Shown: positions 18,154-26,281 of the stretch, piece by piece | Position numbering within the stretch: the first letter of the stretch is position 1 | Layout of the letters: each line of letters opens with the position of its first letter | Assembly (NCBI RefSeq): GCF_002355735.1 | Contig: NZ_AP014879.1 | Coordinates: 744,001-808,000, forward strand | Direction of reading: 5' to 3' | From: Sulfuricaulis limicola | Lineage (GTDB): Bacteria > Pseudomonadota > Gammaproteobacteria > Acidiferrobacterales > Sulfurifustaceae | DNA: 64,000 nucleotides | Position numbers and translations under genes: made by a program | Notes under the pieces: model-generated | What the model was told of the DNA's origin: nothing | What the model saw: only the letters and a program-made list of their open reading frames with translations | Databases searched by the model: none

Positions 18154-18267
18154 ATGGAATTGGAAACAGTTCACCGCGTCTACTATTCAAATAGGCAACG
18201 CATCCCACTCTCAGAAGTCGCAGAATCTCTCATTGCCCTAATTAAAGGGGCCAGGCTCAATTCATAA
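18154..18267 (+). CDS. possible 37-residue protein or gene remnant
   Basis: The ATG at 18154 follows a strong GGAGGGGAGG site at 18139-18148 and opens a 37-codon frame, beginning MELETVHRVYYSNRQRIPL and ending in GARLNS, with stop at 18265-18267. The IPLSEVAESLIALI piece looks like the N terminus of a longer regulatory-type protein, so it may be a truncated remnant. The surrounding sequence is AT-rich relative to the chromosome. I recognise no family with confidence. Confidence 0.4.
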   Translation: MELETVHRVYYSNRQRIPLSEVAESLIALIKGARLNS

Positions 18268-18285
18268 CGACACGGAGGTGAAATC

Positions 18286-18537
18286 ATGGATATAACAGGA
18301 TTGTTAATATTTCTGGCAATTGGCGCCGTAGCCGGCTGGTTGGCGGGAACATTCATGAAAGGCCGAGGTTTTGGCCTGCTCGGTAATATCGTTGTTGGCA
18401 TCATCGGCGCCGTACTGGGTGGTTTTGTATTTGGTTTGCTGGGTATCTCGGCGGGTGGATTGATTGGTTCAATCGTGATGGCAACCGTTGGGGCGGCATT
18501 GCTGCTGTTCATTATTGGCATCCTCAAGAAGGCATAA
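18286..18537 (+). CDS. GlsB/YeaQ/YmgE family stress-response membrane protein
   Basis: An 83-residue membrane protein with three hydrophobic segments: DITGLLIFLAIGAVAGWLAG, GLLGNIVVGIIGAVLGGFVF and GLIGSIVMATVGAALLLFIIGI. The pattern GxxxGxLAGxxMKGRGFG(L/V)xGNIVVGIIGAxxGG is the transglycosylase-associated (GlsB/YeaQ) signature. ACGGAGGTG lies just before the ATG. Members are induced by stress; a precise function is not known. Confidence 0.92.
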   Translation: MDITGLLIFLAIGAVAGWLAGTFMKGRGFGLLGNIVVGIIGAVLGGFVFGLLGISAGGLIGSIVMATVGAALLLFIIGILKKA

Positions 18538-18583
18538 CGACCTGACAACATGGAACCCCGCCGTTAGATTTCGAGGAGAAAAA

Positions 18584-18991
18584 ATGAAAAACAGCATGGC
18601 TTATCTGACGCTGTCGATTCTAATCCTCAGCGTTTCAATCGCAGGTTGTTACGGGACTAACAAGTTGCATGAGGGGGCAGAACTTTCTAAAGAAAAAGTA
18701 GCAATTATCAAAAATATTCCCAGGATGCCAAACCGTACTAATAAAGAAGTAATTATTCAAAGCGTGGATGGCCGTAAATCGGGTGTATATGATGCCGCAG
18801 TAGAGGTTCTTCCTGGTAAGCACGAACTAGAAATATATTGCATGTTGAGGAAAGAAACGTTTTTTAAAACGAGCGTTTACCAAAATGTAGCAACAATACA
18901 AATCATTGTTGAAGCTGGTAAGGAATATAACCTTGATGCGCAGATAGATAACCAAAGTTGTCTGCCTGAAATGAAAGAAGCCAAGAAATAA
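18584..18991 (+). CDS. small lipoprotein of unknown function
   Basis: A 135-residue protein from the ATG at 18584, preceded by CGAGGAG. The leader ends in SIAGC (lipobox, C about 22). The mature part contains VYDAAVEVLPGKHELEIYC and ATIQIIVEAGKEYNLDAQI. This alternation is typical of small proteins with a PEGA- or DUF2846-like beta fold carrying the pattern 'pG.h.l.v.y', then 'a.Gk.Y.l.a'. Base composition is AT-richer than in neighbouring genes, suggesting transfer or relaxed constraint. Confidence 0.65.
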   Translation: MKNSMAYLTLSILILSVSIAGCYGTNKLHEGAELSKEKVAIIKNIPRMPNRTNKEVIIQSVDGRKSGVYDAAVEVLPGKHELEIYCMLRKETFFKTSVYQNVATIQIIVEAGKEYNLDAQIDNQSCLPEMKEAKK

Positions 18992-19001
18992 ACAGGTTCA
19001 G

Positions 19002-19400
19002 ATGGAACCCCGTCTCAGTTTCGTAACCCTCGGAGTCTCCGACCTCCAGCGCGCGACGCGGTTTTATGAGGAAGTGTTGGGCCTGCCGCGAATACCGACA
19101 CCGCCCGAGGTTACCTTCTTCGAGCTGGGCAAAACCTGGCTGGCGCTGTATCCGCGCGAGCTGCTGGCGGCGGATGCGGGGGTGCCGGCGGCGGGATCGG
19201 GGTTTCCCGGTTTCACGCTGGCGCACAACGTGCGCTCGGCGGCGGAGGTGGATGCGCTGCTGAAGGAAGTCGCGTCCAAGGGCGGGCGCATCGCGAAGCC
19301 GGGCACGCGCGCGGACTGGGGCGGGTACACGGGTTATTTCGCCGATCCCGACGGGTTTCTCTGGGAAGTCGCCTGGAATCCGCAGTTCCCGCATACATAA
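19002..19400 (+). CDS. VOC family (glyoxalase-like) protein
   Basis: A 132-residue vicinal-oxygen-chelate protein made of two beta-alpha-beta-beta-beta modules: LSFVTLGVSDLQRATRFYEEVLGLP and the C-terminal GYTGYFADPDGFLWEVAWNP. The metal-site glutamate is in LWEVAWN. Such single-domain VOC proteins act as dioxygenases, lyases or binding proteins, and the substrate cannot be told from sequence. It starts 10 bp after the lipoprotein gene and 10 bp before the TMEM175-like gene. Confidence 0.85.
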   Translation: MEPRLSFVTLGVSDLQRATRFYEEVLGLPRIPTPPEVTFFELGKTWLALYPRELLAADAGVPAAGSGFPGFTLAHNVRSAAEVDALLKEVASKGGRIAKPGTRADWGGYTGYFADPDGFLWEVAWNPQFPHT

Positions 19401-19410
19401 AAGGCAGATA

Positions 19411-20004
19411 ATGAATAAAAACCGCATGGAGGCGTTCAGCGACGGCGTGCTCGCTATCATCATCACCATCATGGTTCTGGAAATGAAAGTGCCGCATGGC
19501 ACGGATTTCGCCGCCCTGCGTCCGTTGCTGCCGGTGTTCCTCACTTACGTCTTGAGCTTCATCTATCTCGGCATTTACTGGAACAACCATCATCACATGC
19601 TGCATGCCACGCAGCATGTGAACGGCGCGATCCTGTGGGCCAACCTGCATCTGCTGTTCTGGCTGTCGCTGTTCCCGTTCGTGACCGGATGGATGGGCGA
19701 GAATCACTTTGCGGCCATGCCGACGGCCCTGTACGGCGTGGTATTGCTGATGGCGGCCGTGGCATACTGGATTTTGCAGCAGGCCATCATCGCCCGGCAT
19801 GGCCGGGAATCCGTGCTCGCCAAGGCCGTGGGCAGCGACTTCAAGGGGAAGATATCCCCCGTGCTTTATGTCATCGCGATATTTGCCGCTTTCATTGCTC
19901 CATGGGTCGCCGGAGCGATATATATTCTGGTGGCGGCAATGTGGCTGGTGCCCGACCGGCGCATTGAACGCACATTGGCTGCGCGGAAAGGACCCGTTTC
20001 TTAG
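19411..20004 (+). CDS. TMEM175 family (DUF1211) potassium-channel-like protein
   Basis: A 197-residue membrane protein. Helix 1 carries the signature RMEAFSDGVLAIIITIMVLEMKVP, the FSDG filter-region motif of bacterial TMEM175. Further hydrophobic helices follow at about 35-57, 72-94, 105-125 and 145-178. The family forms potassium-permeable channels. It lies in a short co-directional run with the VOC gene. Confidence 0.88.
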   Translation: MNKNRMEAFSDGVLAIIITIMVLEMKVPHGTDFAALRPLLPVFLTYVLSFIYLGIYWNNHHHMLHATQHVNGAILWANLHLLFWLSLFPFVTGWMGENHFAAMPTALYGVVLLMAAVAYWILQQAIIARHGRESVLAKAVGSDFKGKISPVLYVIAIFAAFIAPWVAGAIYILVAAMWLVPDRRIERTLAARKGPVS

Positions 20005-20068
20005 CAGCCGTTCCCGGTTTCATGTTAAGGTCAACATTCCTGCAAGGATAATTCCGGAGACATTGACC

Positions 20069-20983
20069 GTGGAACTGGGACTGATCGGTCTGGGGCGCAT
20101 GGGGGCCAACATGGCCCGGCGGTTAAGGAAGGGCGGCATCGGGGTCGTCGCGTGGAATCGCAACGCTGATGTCACGAAGGATTTGGCCAATGAAACCGGC
20201 CTCAAGGCCGCGAACAGTCTCGAAGACCTGGTCTCCCGTCTCAAAACCCCCCGCATTGTCTGGCTGATGCTCCCCGCCGGAGACGTGACGCAACAACATC
20301 TCGACCAACTCGCCCCCCGGCTGGCGCCGGGCGATATCGTCGTGGACGGGGCCAATTCCTACTATAAGGATTCGATGCGCCGCGGGCAGGCGCTGGCGGC
20401 AAAAAAGCTGCATTACATCGATGCCGGCGTGTCGGGCGGTGTGTGGGGCCTGGAGAACGGTTATGCGCTGATGCTGGGCGGCGAGAAGGCCGCCATGGAG
20501 CACCTGACGCCAATCATTAAAGTGCTCGCGCCCGCGCCGGACAAGGGCTGGCTGCACTGCGGGCCGGTCGGATCAGGGCATTTCGTGAAAATGGTCCACA
20601 ACGGCATCGAGTACGGCATGATGCAGGCCTATGCCGAGGGTTTTGCGCTCATGAAGGCGCGTGAGGATTTCAAGCTCGATCTCGGTGCGGTCGCCGAGAT
20701 GTGGCGCCACGGCAGCGTGGTGCGCAGCTGGCTGCTCGATCTCACTGCCGAATTCCTGGCGCTTGATCAGGAATTGCAGGGCATCGCGCCCTATGTGGCC
20801 GACTCGGGCGAGGGCCGCTGGACCGCGCTCGAGGGCATCGAGCAGGGTGTGCCGACGCCGGTCATGAGTCTCGCGCTGATGATGCGTTTCGCGAGCCAGG
20901 GCAAGGACGAATACGCCGACAGGCTGCTAGCGATGATGCGCCGGGGTTTCGGCGGGCATGCGACAAAAGAAAAAACAAAATAG
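20069..20983 (+). CDS. gnd: 6-phosphogluconate dehydrogenase, short (YqeC/GndA-type) form
   Basis: A 304-residue enzyme that oxidatively decarboxylates 6-phosphogluconate to ribulose 5-phosphate. Motifs are ELGLIGLGRMGANMARRL (Rossmann), DGANSYYKDSMRRG, VSGGVWGLENGYALMLGG and GHFVKMVHNGIEYGMMQAYAEGF (catalytic Lys and His). At about 300 residues it belongs to the short class rather than the 470-residue E. coli type. GTG at 20069 is chosen because GGAGA ends 8 bp before it; the TTG at 20063 is too close to that site. The C-terminal KEKTK tail and TAG stop abut and overlap an intergenic repeat. Confidence 0.9.
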   Translation: MELGLIGLGRMGANMARRLRKGGIGVVAWNRNADVTKDLANETGLKAANSLEDLVSRLKTPRIVWLMLPAGDVTQQHLDQLAPRLAPGDIVVDGANSYYKDSMRRGQALAAKKLHYIDAGVSGGVWGLENGYALMLGGEKAAMEHLTPIIKVLAPAPDKGWLHCGPVGSGHFVKMVHNGIEYGMMQAYAEGFALMKAREDFKLDLGAVAEMWRHGSVVRSWLLDLTAEFLALDQELQGIAPYVADSGEGRWTALEGIEQGVPTPVMSLALMMRFASQGKDEYADRLLAMMRRGFGGHATKEKTK

Positions 20984-21055
20984 ACAGGATTAACAGGATT
21001 TACAGGATTAAAAAATCTTGTGAACAAAATCTTGTTAATCCTGTGAATCCTGTCC
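20981..21055. repeat. ACAGGATT inverted repeat, intact copy
   Basis: The left arm TAGACAGGATTAACAGGATT with TACAGGATTA (20981-21010) is mirrored by the right arm TTGTTAATCCTGTGAATCCT with GTC (about 21033-21055). The whole can fold into a long imperfect hairpin. Its first three bases are the TAG stop codon of gnd. Copies: 44622-44712 (intact) and 9004-9286 (interrupted). Confidence 0.85.
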
Positions 21056-21103
21056 ATTCATTTTTTTAAAGATATTAGGGAAGAAAAATACTGAAAGGAC
21101 AAC

Positions 21104-22579
21104 ATGGCTGACCTCGGACCCTGTTATTTCGTCATCTTCGGCGCCACCGGCAACCTCGCCGCGCGCAAGCTGCTGCCGGCGCTCTATCAATTGGAGGCCG
21201 CGGACCGGCTTAACACCGACCTGCGCTTCCTCGCTTTTGCCCGGCGCGACTGGACCCTGAGCGAATGGCTCGGCTTCCTCAAGCAGAGCATCCAGGAACA
21301 TCTCGGCGACAGCTTCGATGCCGCGGTGTTCCAGCGTTTCGAGGCGCGCTTCGATTACGTCATGGGCGATCTCAACGATCCGCAGGCCTACAAGCGCATG
21401 ATGGACGAGCTCAGCAAGCCGCGCATGGGCGTGTGCGAGAACATGGTGTTCTACCTCGCCATCAAGCCGTCGGATTTTCTCGTGGTGATCGAGCAACTGA
21501 GCAAGATCGGCATCAGCCGCACCCACGGCCGGCACCGCATCGTGGTGGAGAAGCCCTTCGGCGAGGACATCGCCAGCGCGCAGGAGCTGAATACCAAGTT
21601 GCACCGCTATTTCGACGAAGACCAGATTTACCGCATCGATCACTACCTCGGCAAGGAAACGGTGCAGAACCTGCTGGTGTTCCGCTTCGCCAACACCCTG
21701 ATCGAGCCGATCTGGAACCGCAACTACATAGACCACGTGCAGATCACCGTGGCCGAGTCGGAAGGCGTGGGCCGGCGCGCCGGCTATTACGACACCGCCG
21801 GCGCCATGCGCGACATGCTGCAGAATCACCTGATGCAGCTGCTGACGCTGGTGGCGATGGAACCGCCGGCGATACTCGAAGCCGATGCCCTGGCCGACGA
21901 GAAGGTGAAGGTGCTGCGCTCGATCCGCCCGATTCCGCCGCAGGGCGTGGGCGAGCACGCCTACCGCGCCCAGTACGCCGCCGGGCGCGTGAATGGCAAG
22001 GACGCGCCGGGCTATCTCGAGGAGCCGGGCGTGGCCAAGGGCTCGGCGACCGAGACCTTCGTGGCGGCCAAGTTCTATATCGACAACTGGCGCTGGCGCA
22101 ACGTGCCGTTTTACGTGCGCACCGGCAAGCGCCTGGCGGAGAATTCCTCGCTCATCGCCATCCGTTTCCGCCATCCGCCGCAACTGCTGTTCCACGACGC
22201 CGGCGCGGCGCACATCGACCCCAACTGGATCCTGCTGTCGATGCAGCCGACCGAGTGCATGCACATCGAGCTGCACGCCAAGGAACCCGGTCTCGGCATG
22301 AACACGCGCATCGTGCGCCTCAACGCCTCGTACCGCCCGACCCAGGCGACCACGATGGAAGCGTACAAGACGCTGCTGCTGGACGTCGTCGAAGGCGACC
22401 GCAGCCTGTTCCTGCGTTTCGACGAGGTCGAATGGGCGTGGCGCGTGGTCGACCCGATCCTGCGCGACTGGTCGCGCCGCCGCGACTACATCGCTACCTA
22501 CCCGGCCGGGAGTTGGGGGCCGCGCGAGGCCGGGCGCCTGTTCGAGCGCGAAGACCAGGTCTGGCGCAACGAGATCTGA
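21104..22579 (+). CDS. zwf: glucose-6-phosphate 1-dehydrogenase
   Basis: A 491-residue enzyme forming 6-phosphoglucono-lactone and NAD(P)H. Motifs are [21 protein letters not shown] (coenzyme), the substrate site [21 protein letters not shown] with the RIDHYLGK signature, and [16 protein letters not shown]. Length is normal. It lies between gnd and pgl, so the whole oxidative pentose-phosphate branch is encoded together. A GAAAGGA ribosome site precedes the ATG. Confidence 0.97.
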   Translation: MADLGPCYFVIFGATGNLAARKLLPALYQLEAADRLNTDLRFLAFARRDWTLSEWLGFLKQSIQEHLGDSFDAAVFQRFEARFDYVMGDLNDPQAYKRMMDELSKPRMGVCENMVFYLAIKPSDFLVVIEQLSKIGISRTHGRHRIVVEKPFGEDIASAQELNTKLHRYFDEDQIYRIDHYLGKETVQNLLVFRFANTLIEPIWNRNYIDHVQITVAESEGVGRRAGYYDTAGAMRDMLQNHLMQLLTLVAMEPPAILEADALADEKVKVLRSIRPIPPQGVGEHAYRAQYAAGRVNGKDAPGYLEEPGVAKGSATETFVAAKFYIDNWRWRNVPFYVRTGKRLAENSSLIAIRFRHPPQLLFHDAGAAHIDPNWILLSMQPTECMHIELHAKEPGLGMNTRIVRLNASYRPTQATTMEAYKTLLLDVVEGDRSLFLRFDEVEWAWRVVDPILRDWSRRRDYIATYPAGSWGPREAGRLFEREDQVWRNEI

Positions 22580-22583
22580 CGGC

Positions 22584-23288
22584 GTGAGCGCTCCGGCACC
22601 GACGACGCGCTGGCAGGTGTTTCCGGACGCCGCGGCGCTCGCGGGCCAGGCAGAGGCGCTTATCCTCGATGCCGCGCGCCAGTCGATTGCGGCGCGCGGC
22701 GTGTTTCATCTGGTGCTGGCCGGCGGTAACACGCCCAAGAATGCCTACGAGCGCCTGCGCGAATGCGGGGCGAATTGGGTCAAGTGGCAGATTTATTTTG
22801 GCGACGAGCGTTGCCTGCCGCGCGGCGATCCCGGGCGCAACGACACCATGGCACGCCGCGCCTGGCTCGACCACATCCGGATTCCCCCGGTTAACGTGCA
22901 TCCCATCCCGGCCGAGCATGGCGCGGAAAAGGGCGCGCAGCGCTATGCCGAGATTATGCGCCGCGTGCCGGAGTTCGATCTGGTGTTGCTCGGTCTGGGT
23001 GAGGACGGCCATATCGCCAGCCTGTTCCCCGGCCAGTCCCTGGGTTCGGAGGAGGGCGCGGCGGACGTATTGGCGGTGCGCGCCGCGCCGAAACCGCCGC
23101 CGGAGCGCGTGAGCCTGAGCGCCGCGCGCCTGAGCCGCGCACAACGGGCACTGTTTATGGTCGGGGGCGAAGCCAAGCGCGACGCGGTGCGGGCCTGGCG
23201 CGCGGGAGCGGATATCCCGGCGCGGCATATCGTGCCGGTTCTGGGCGTGGACGTGTATGTCGACCGGGCGGCGTGGCCGGAGGCATAA
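22584..23288 (+). CDS. pgl: 6-phosphogluconolactonase
   Basis: A 234-residue lactonase hydrolysing 6-phosphoglucono-lactone. Motifs are FHLVLAGGNTPKNAYERL, IYFGDERCLPRGDPGRNDTMARRAWLD, FDLVLLGLGEDGHIASLFPG and VSLSAARLSRAQRALFMVGGEAK. GTG start at 22584, four bases after the zwf stop, so it is translationally coupled with zwf. Confidence 0.95.
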   Translation: MSAPAPTTRWQVFPDAAALAGQAEALILDAARQSIAARGVFHLVLAGGNTPKNAYERLRECGANWVKWQIYFGDERCLPRGDPGRNDTMARRAWLDHIRIPPVNVHPIPAEHGAEKGAQRYAEIMRRVPEFDLVLLGLGEDGHIASLFPGQSLGSEEGAADVLAVRAAPKPPPERVSLSAARLSRAQRALFMVGGEAKRDAVRAWRAGADIPARHIVPVLGVDVYVDRAAWPEA

Positions 23289-23305
23289 TACGATTATGGT
23301 GAACC

Positions 23306-23668
23306 ATGCATAAAAGCCGATACGTCAGCGTCGAATCTTTTGTCACCAGGGACGGCTCCATCATTCGCGAGCTGATGCATCCGAATGTGCATGGCAACGC
23401 CAACCAGAGTCTGGCGGAGGCCATCGTGCCGGTGGGGCAGGGCACGCAGTTGCACCGGCATGGTCTTAGCGAGGAGATTTACCATGTCACCGCCGGCGAA
23501 GGGCGCATGGTGCGCGGCGATGAAATTTTCGCCATCCACGTCGGCGACACCATCTGCATCCCGCCCGGGACGCCGCACCGGGTGGACAACACCGGCCCGA
23601 CGGAATTGAAAATCCTGTGCAGCTGCTCGCCGCCGTATTCTCACGGCGATACCGAGGTTATCAAGTAG
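23306..23668 (+). CDS. cupin-domain protein
   Basis: A 120-residue single-cupin protein. The metal-site motif reads GTQLHRHGLSEEIYHVTAGEGRM (HxHx4E type) and the second motif GDTICIPPGTPHRVDNTGPTELKIL supplies the further histidine. Many such proteins are mannose-6-phosphate isomerase-like or dioxygenase-like; the substrate is unknown. It follows pgl by 17 bp and may belong to the same transcript, which would fit a sugar-phosphate role. Confidence 0.85.
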   Translation: MHKSRYVSVESFVTRDGSIIRELMHPNVHGNANQSLAEAIVPVGQGTQLHRHGLSEEIYHVTAGEGRMVRGDEIFAIHVGDTICIPPGTPHRVDNTGPTELKILCSCSPPYSHGDTEVIK

Positions 23669-23848
23669 ACCACTGTGCGGCCGCGCTGCGGCCATTTCCT
23701 GACGTTTTCCGCTTACCGGCTGTGAAGCCTGCCGCCCCGCGCCCAAAATCTCGTGTCTGGGCAGGAAGTTAGCCGGCCATTCTGCTCCCCACCGTCGGCA
23801 CGGGAGTTGCAAGCTATACCCCTGGATTTAAACGGAAAGTTCTGACGG

Positions 23849-24520
23849 ATGCGGAGTCACAGACTGTCATCGGCGCGACGCAGCGCGGCAGCCCTCGGGC
23901 TGTGCGCGTGGTTTGCCATGAGCGCCACGGCCCTGGCCGAGGTGTACGTGTACGAGATGCCGGACGGCTCGCGCATGATCACCGATCATCCGATCAACGC
24001 CAAACACACGCGCGTCGTGCGCGTGACGCCGGACGTGAAGGGCGCGGGCGAGCTGGCGGCGCGGAAGAACAGTCCGGTGTTTCGCGAATCCTCCTCCACT
24101 TACGACCGTCTGATCCGGCGTTATGCCGATGAAAATGGCGTCGACTTCGCGCTGGTCAAGGCCGTGATGCACGCGGAATCCGCGTTCAACCCTTATGCCG
24201 TATCGAACAAGGGCGCGCGCGGTCTGATGCAGATGATGCCGGAGACCGCGCGCCGTTACGGGGTGCGCGACATCTACAATCCGGTCGAGAATATCCGCGC
24301 CGGCGTGCAGCACCTGAAATTTCTTTCCGACATGTTCAACAACAAGCTCTACCTCGTCATCGCGGCCTACAACGCCGGCGAGAACGCGGTGAAAGAACAT
24401 CAGGGCATCCCACCATACGCGGAAACGCAGATGTACGTCAGGAAAGTCTTGCAGTACCAGCGCCAGTACAGTCCCCGCTACCGCTACACCACACTCGCCG
24501 CCAATCCGCCCGGCGGCTGA
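23849..24520 (+). CDS. lytic transglycosylase (SLT domain)
   Basis: A 223-residue secreted murein lyase. A signal peptide (ALGLCAWFAMSATALA) is followed by a DUF4124-like VYVYEMPDGSRMITDHPI strand pair. The SLT catalytic domain then runs from about residue 85 to 210: DFALVKAVMHAESAFNPYAVSNKGARGLMQMMPETARRYGV, with the catalytic glutamate in HAESAFNP, and YLVIAAYNAGENAV. It cleaves the glycan backbone of peptidoglycan to 1,6-anhydro products. It has its own upstream gap of 180 bp. Confidence 0.92.
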   Translation: MRSHRLSSARRSAAALGLCAWFAMSATALAEVYVYEMPDGSRMITDHPINAKHTRVVRVTPDVKGAGELAARKNSPVFRESSSTYDRLIRRYADENGVDFALVKAVMHAESAFNPYAVSNKGARGLMQMMPETARRYGVRDIYNPVENIRAGVQHLKFLSDMFNNKLYLVIAAYNAGENAVKEHQGIPPYAETQMYVRKVLQYQRQYSPRYRYTTLAANPPGG

Positions 24521-24590
24521 TTGCCAAGCCGCGGCATTCCCTGTAACCTGCGGCCGGTTACGCCCCCCGCCGTATTGGCCGAGACAGGAC

Positions 24591-24899
24591 ATGAGCGACG
24601 ACAAAACCAGCCCGCTGGAAAGCAAGGAACACCAGATTCTGAAGGCCCTGAAACTGGTGCTGACCGATGTCGTGAAGGACACGGCCACGCAACCGGGCCT
24701 GAAGCACCCGCTATCCGACCGCACCATCGAGGGCATCCGCCAGTGCCTCAAGCTGATTTCCGCGCGTGAGCGCGAGCTGATCGAGGATTCCGGCAAGACC
24801 ATGGACATGCGCCCGTACTACACGGACGAGCCGAAGAAGAACGTGGTGGTACCGATCACCCGGATCGGCCGCGGCAAGAAAGACCCCAAAGATAAATAA
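24591..24899 (+). CDS. conserved hypothetical protein
   Basis: A 102-residue soluble, charged, probably all-helical protein: SKEHQILKALKLVLTDVVKDTATQPGLKHPLSDRTIEGIRQCLKLISARERELIED, followed by a basic tail with VPITRIGRGKKD. I have no firm family name; it looks like a conserved small gammaproteobacterial protein. The ATG at 24591 follows ACAGGAC. An overlapping ORF in another frame (24521-24769) is a shadow. Confidence 0.55.
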   Translation: MSDDKTSPLESKEHQILKALKLVLTDVVKDTATQPGLKHPLSDRTIEGIRQCLKLISARERELIEDSGKTMDMRPYYTDEPKKNVVVPITRIGRGKKDPKDK

Positions 24900-24930
24900 T
24901 TGGCAGGAGTTACAGATTAATAGGGCATTT

Positions 24931-25012
24931 CGTCACCCCGGCGAAAGCCGGGGTCCAGGATATTAAAAAAAATCAGTAATAAACTGGATTCCGGCTTGCG
25001 CCGGAATGACGG
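24931..25012. repeat. CGTCAT-type intergenic mirror repeat
   Basis: Arms CGTCACCCCGGCGAAAGCCG (24931) and CTGGATTCCGGCTTGCGCCG (about 24983), with an AT-rich centre. It sits between convergent genes. Confidence 0.8.
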
Positions 25013-25079
25013 GTTTAGATGTTTCCCTGACATGAACGCGAACAGTGCGCAACGCCGCGCTTTTCGTGCCCCACAATAT

Positions 25080-26243
25080 CTATCTTGCAGGAATTCGTCT
25101 TGACGCCCGGCCGCCGCCGGTGGCGTGCGCGGTTTTGCGCAGCACCGCATATTGCTTCAGCAGAGGATCCAGCACCGGTTCGAGCTTGCGGCGCAGCAGG
25201 GTGCCGCTCGCGGTGGACGCGGCGATGATGGGTGTAACCAGCGCCTCGCCGGTGTGCGCCAGCGTGAGCATGGCGGCGATTTCCCCGCGCAATGCCGGCA
25301 CGGCTTCCAGCAGCGCCGCGGACTCGTCACCCGGGGCGGCGATCCGTTTTTCCGCGCCGGCGATGGCCGCGCCGATCTCGCGGGCAGGGGTTTGCCCGCC
25401 GAGCGCCGGCCTGAAATAATTCCCAATGATGTCCATGAGCTTGGCCACGGTATATTTGTCCACCGGGTGCTGCAATGGCGTTTCGGAGACGGCGAGGAAG
25501 GTCTGGCCCGGACTGCCGAGCAGCTTGGCCAGCAACGCCGCCAGTGCGTTGCCTTCCGCCGCCAGCGCCGCCAGCCGGTTGCGATAATCTGCGTGATCCG
25601 CTCGGGCCGGCAGGGGTTCAGGCAGCTCGTCCGGCAGCGCTTCCAGAAATCCGATGTGATAGACGTTGCGGTGCGTGCCGAGCCGGAATATGCGGTCGCG
25701 TGCCTCGGGTTCGATCAGCCCCGGCTGCAGTATCAGCCGGATCGTGGCGATCACCAGCATCGGGTCGGATTCGAACGGCAGATGCTCCGCCAGGTGCTCC
25801 GCGAGTTCCCGGCCCATGGTCCCCTGCACCACGGCCTGCTTGTCGAGCATGCGCCGCGCGATGTCGGAGGTCGGCTGGGCCCACCAGGTGCGCCGCGCCA
25901 GATCGTCGGACAGGCCGGGTGCACCGGCCACGGCAGTGATCGCCTCGGGCTCGCCGAGCAGCAGCAGTTTGTCGAGCTGTGTTTCGCGCGCCTGACCCAT
26001 GCGTGTCCAGCGTTGCAGGAACACCGGATAACCGCCGGGCGAGCCGAGCACGTGGCTCGACAGCATCTCGCGCACCAGACGCAGGTATTTCTCCGGGCGG
26101 CAGTTGGGATTGAGCGGCACGCGCGCCTCGTTGCCGCGCGCCAGCCCGTAGACCGTCATGCTCTGCTCGTCGATGCGGATCGCCTCAATGTCGTTGGCGA
26201 GCAGCACGTTCAGCCGCAGCAGGTCTTCGCTGGAGAGTTCCAT
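25080..26243 (-). CDS. dsrS: DsrS-like sulfur metabolism protein
   Basis: A 387-residue cytoplasmic protein without signal peptide or catalytic motif that I can name. The N-terminal half (MELSSEDLLRLNVLLAN, then HVLGSPGGYPVFLQRWTRMGQ, LLLLGEPEAITAVAGAPGLSDDLARRTWWA and LPFESDPMLVIATIRLILQPGLIEPEARDRIF) closely fits what I remember of DsrS from thiotrophic gammaproteobacteria. DsrS is named for its link to the dsr genes of Allochromatium vinosum and its role is undefined. It ends an operon with a MoxR ATPase and a VWA protein. The assignment is from memory and should be tested by alignment. Confidence 0.65.
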   Translation of the reverse strand: MELSSEDLLRLNVLLANDIEAIRIDEQSMTVYGLARGNEARVPLNPNCRPEKYLRLVREMLSSHVLGSPGGYPVFLQRWTRMGQARETQLDKLLLLGEPEAITAVAGAPGLSDDLARRTWWAQPTSDIARRMLDKQAVVQGTMGRELAEHLAEHLPFESDPMLVIATIRLILQPGLIEPEARDRIFRLGTHRNVYHIGFLEALPDELPEPLPARADHADYRNRLAALAAEGNALAALLAKLLGSPGQTFLAVSETPLQHPVDKYTVAKLMDIIGNYFRPALGGQTPAREIGAAIAGAEKRIAAPGDESAALLEAVPALRGEIAAMLTLAHTGEALVTPIIAASTASGTLLRRKLEPVLDPLLKQYAVLRKTAHATGGGRASRRIPAR

Positions 26244-26281
26244 GAAAATCCGGACGAGAAAACAGAAAAAATGTCAGCGCG

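Noticed and set aside
20981-21055. CRISPR-like repeat array
   Set aside because: The ACAGGATT units form a single inverted pair, not regularly spaced direct repeats with unique spacers. No cas gene is present.
21265-22587. 440-codon ORF in another frame of zwf
   Set aside because: Zwf has all catalytic motifs in its own frame. The alternative has an Arg/Ala/Gly-rich random composition.
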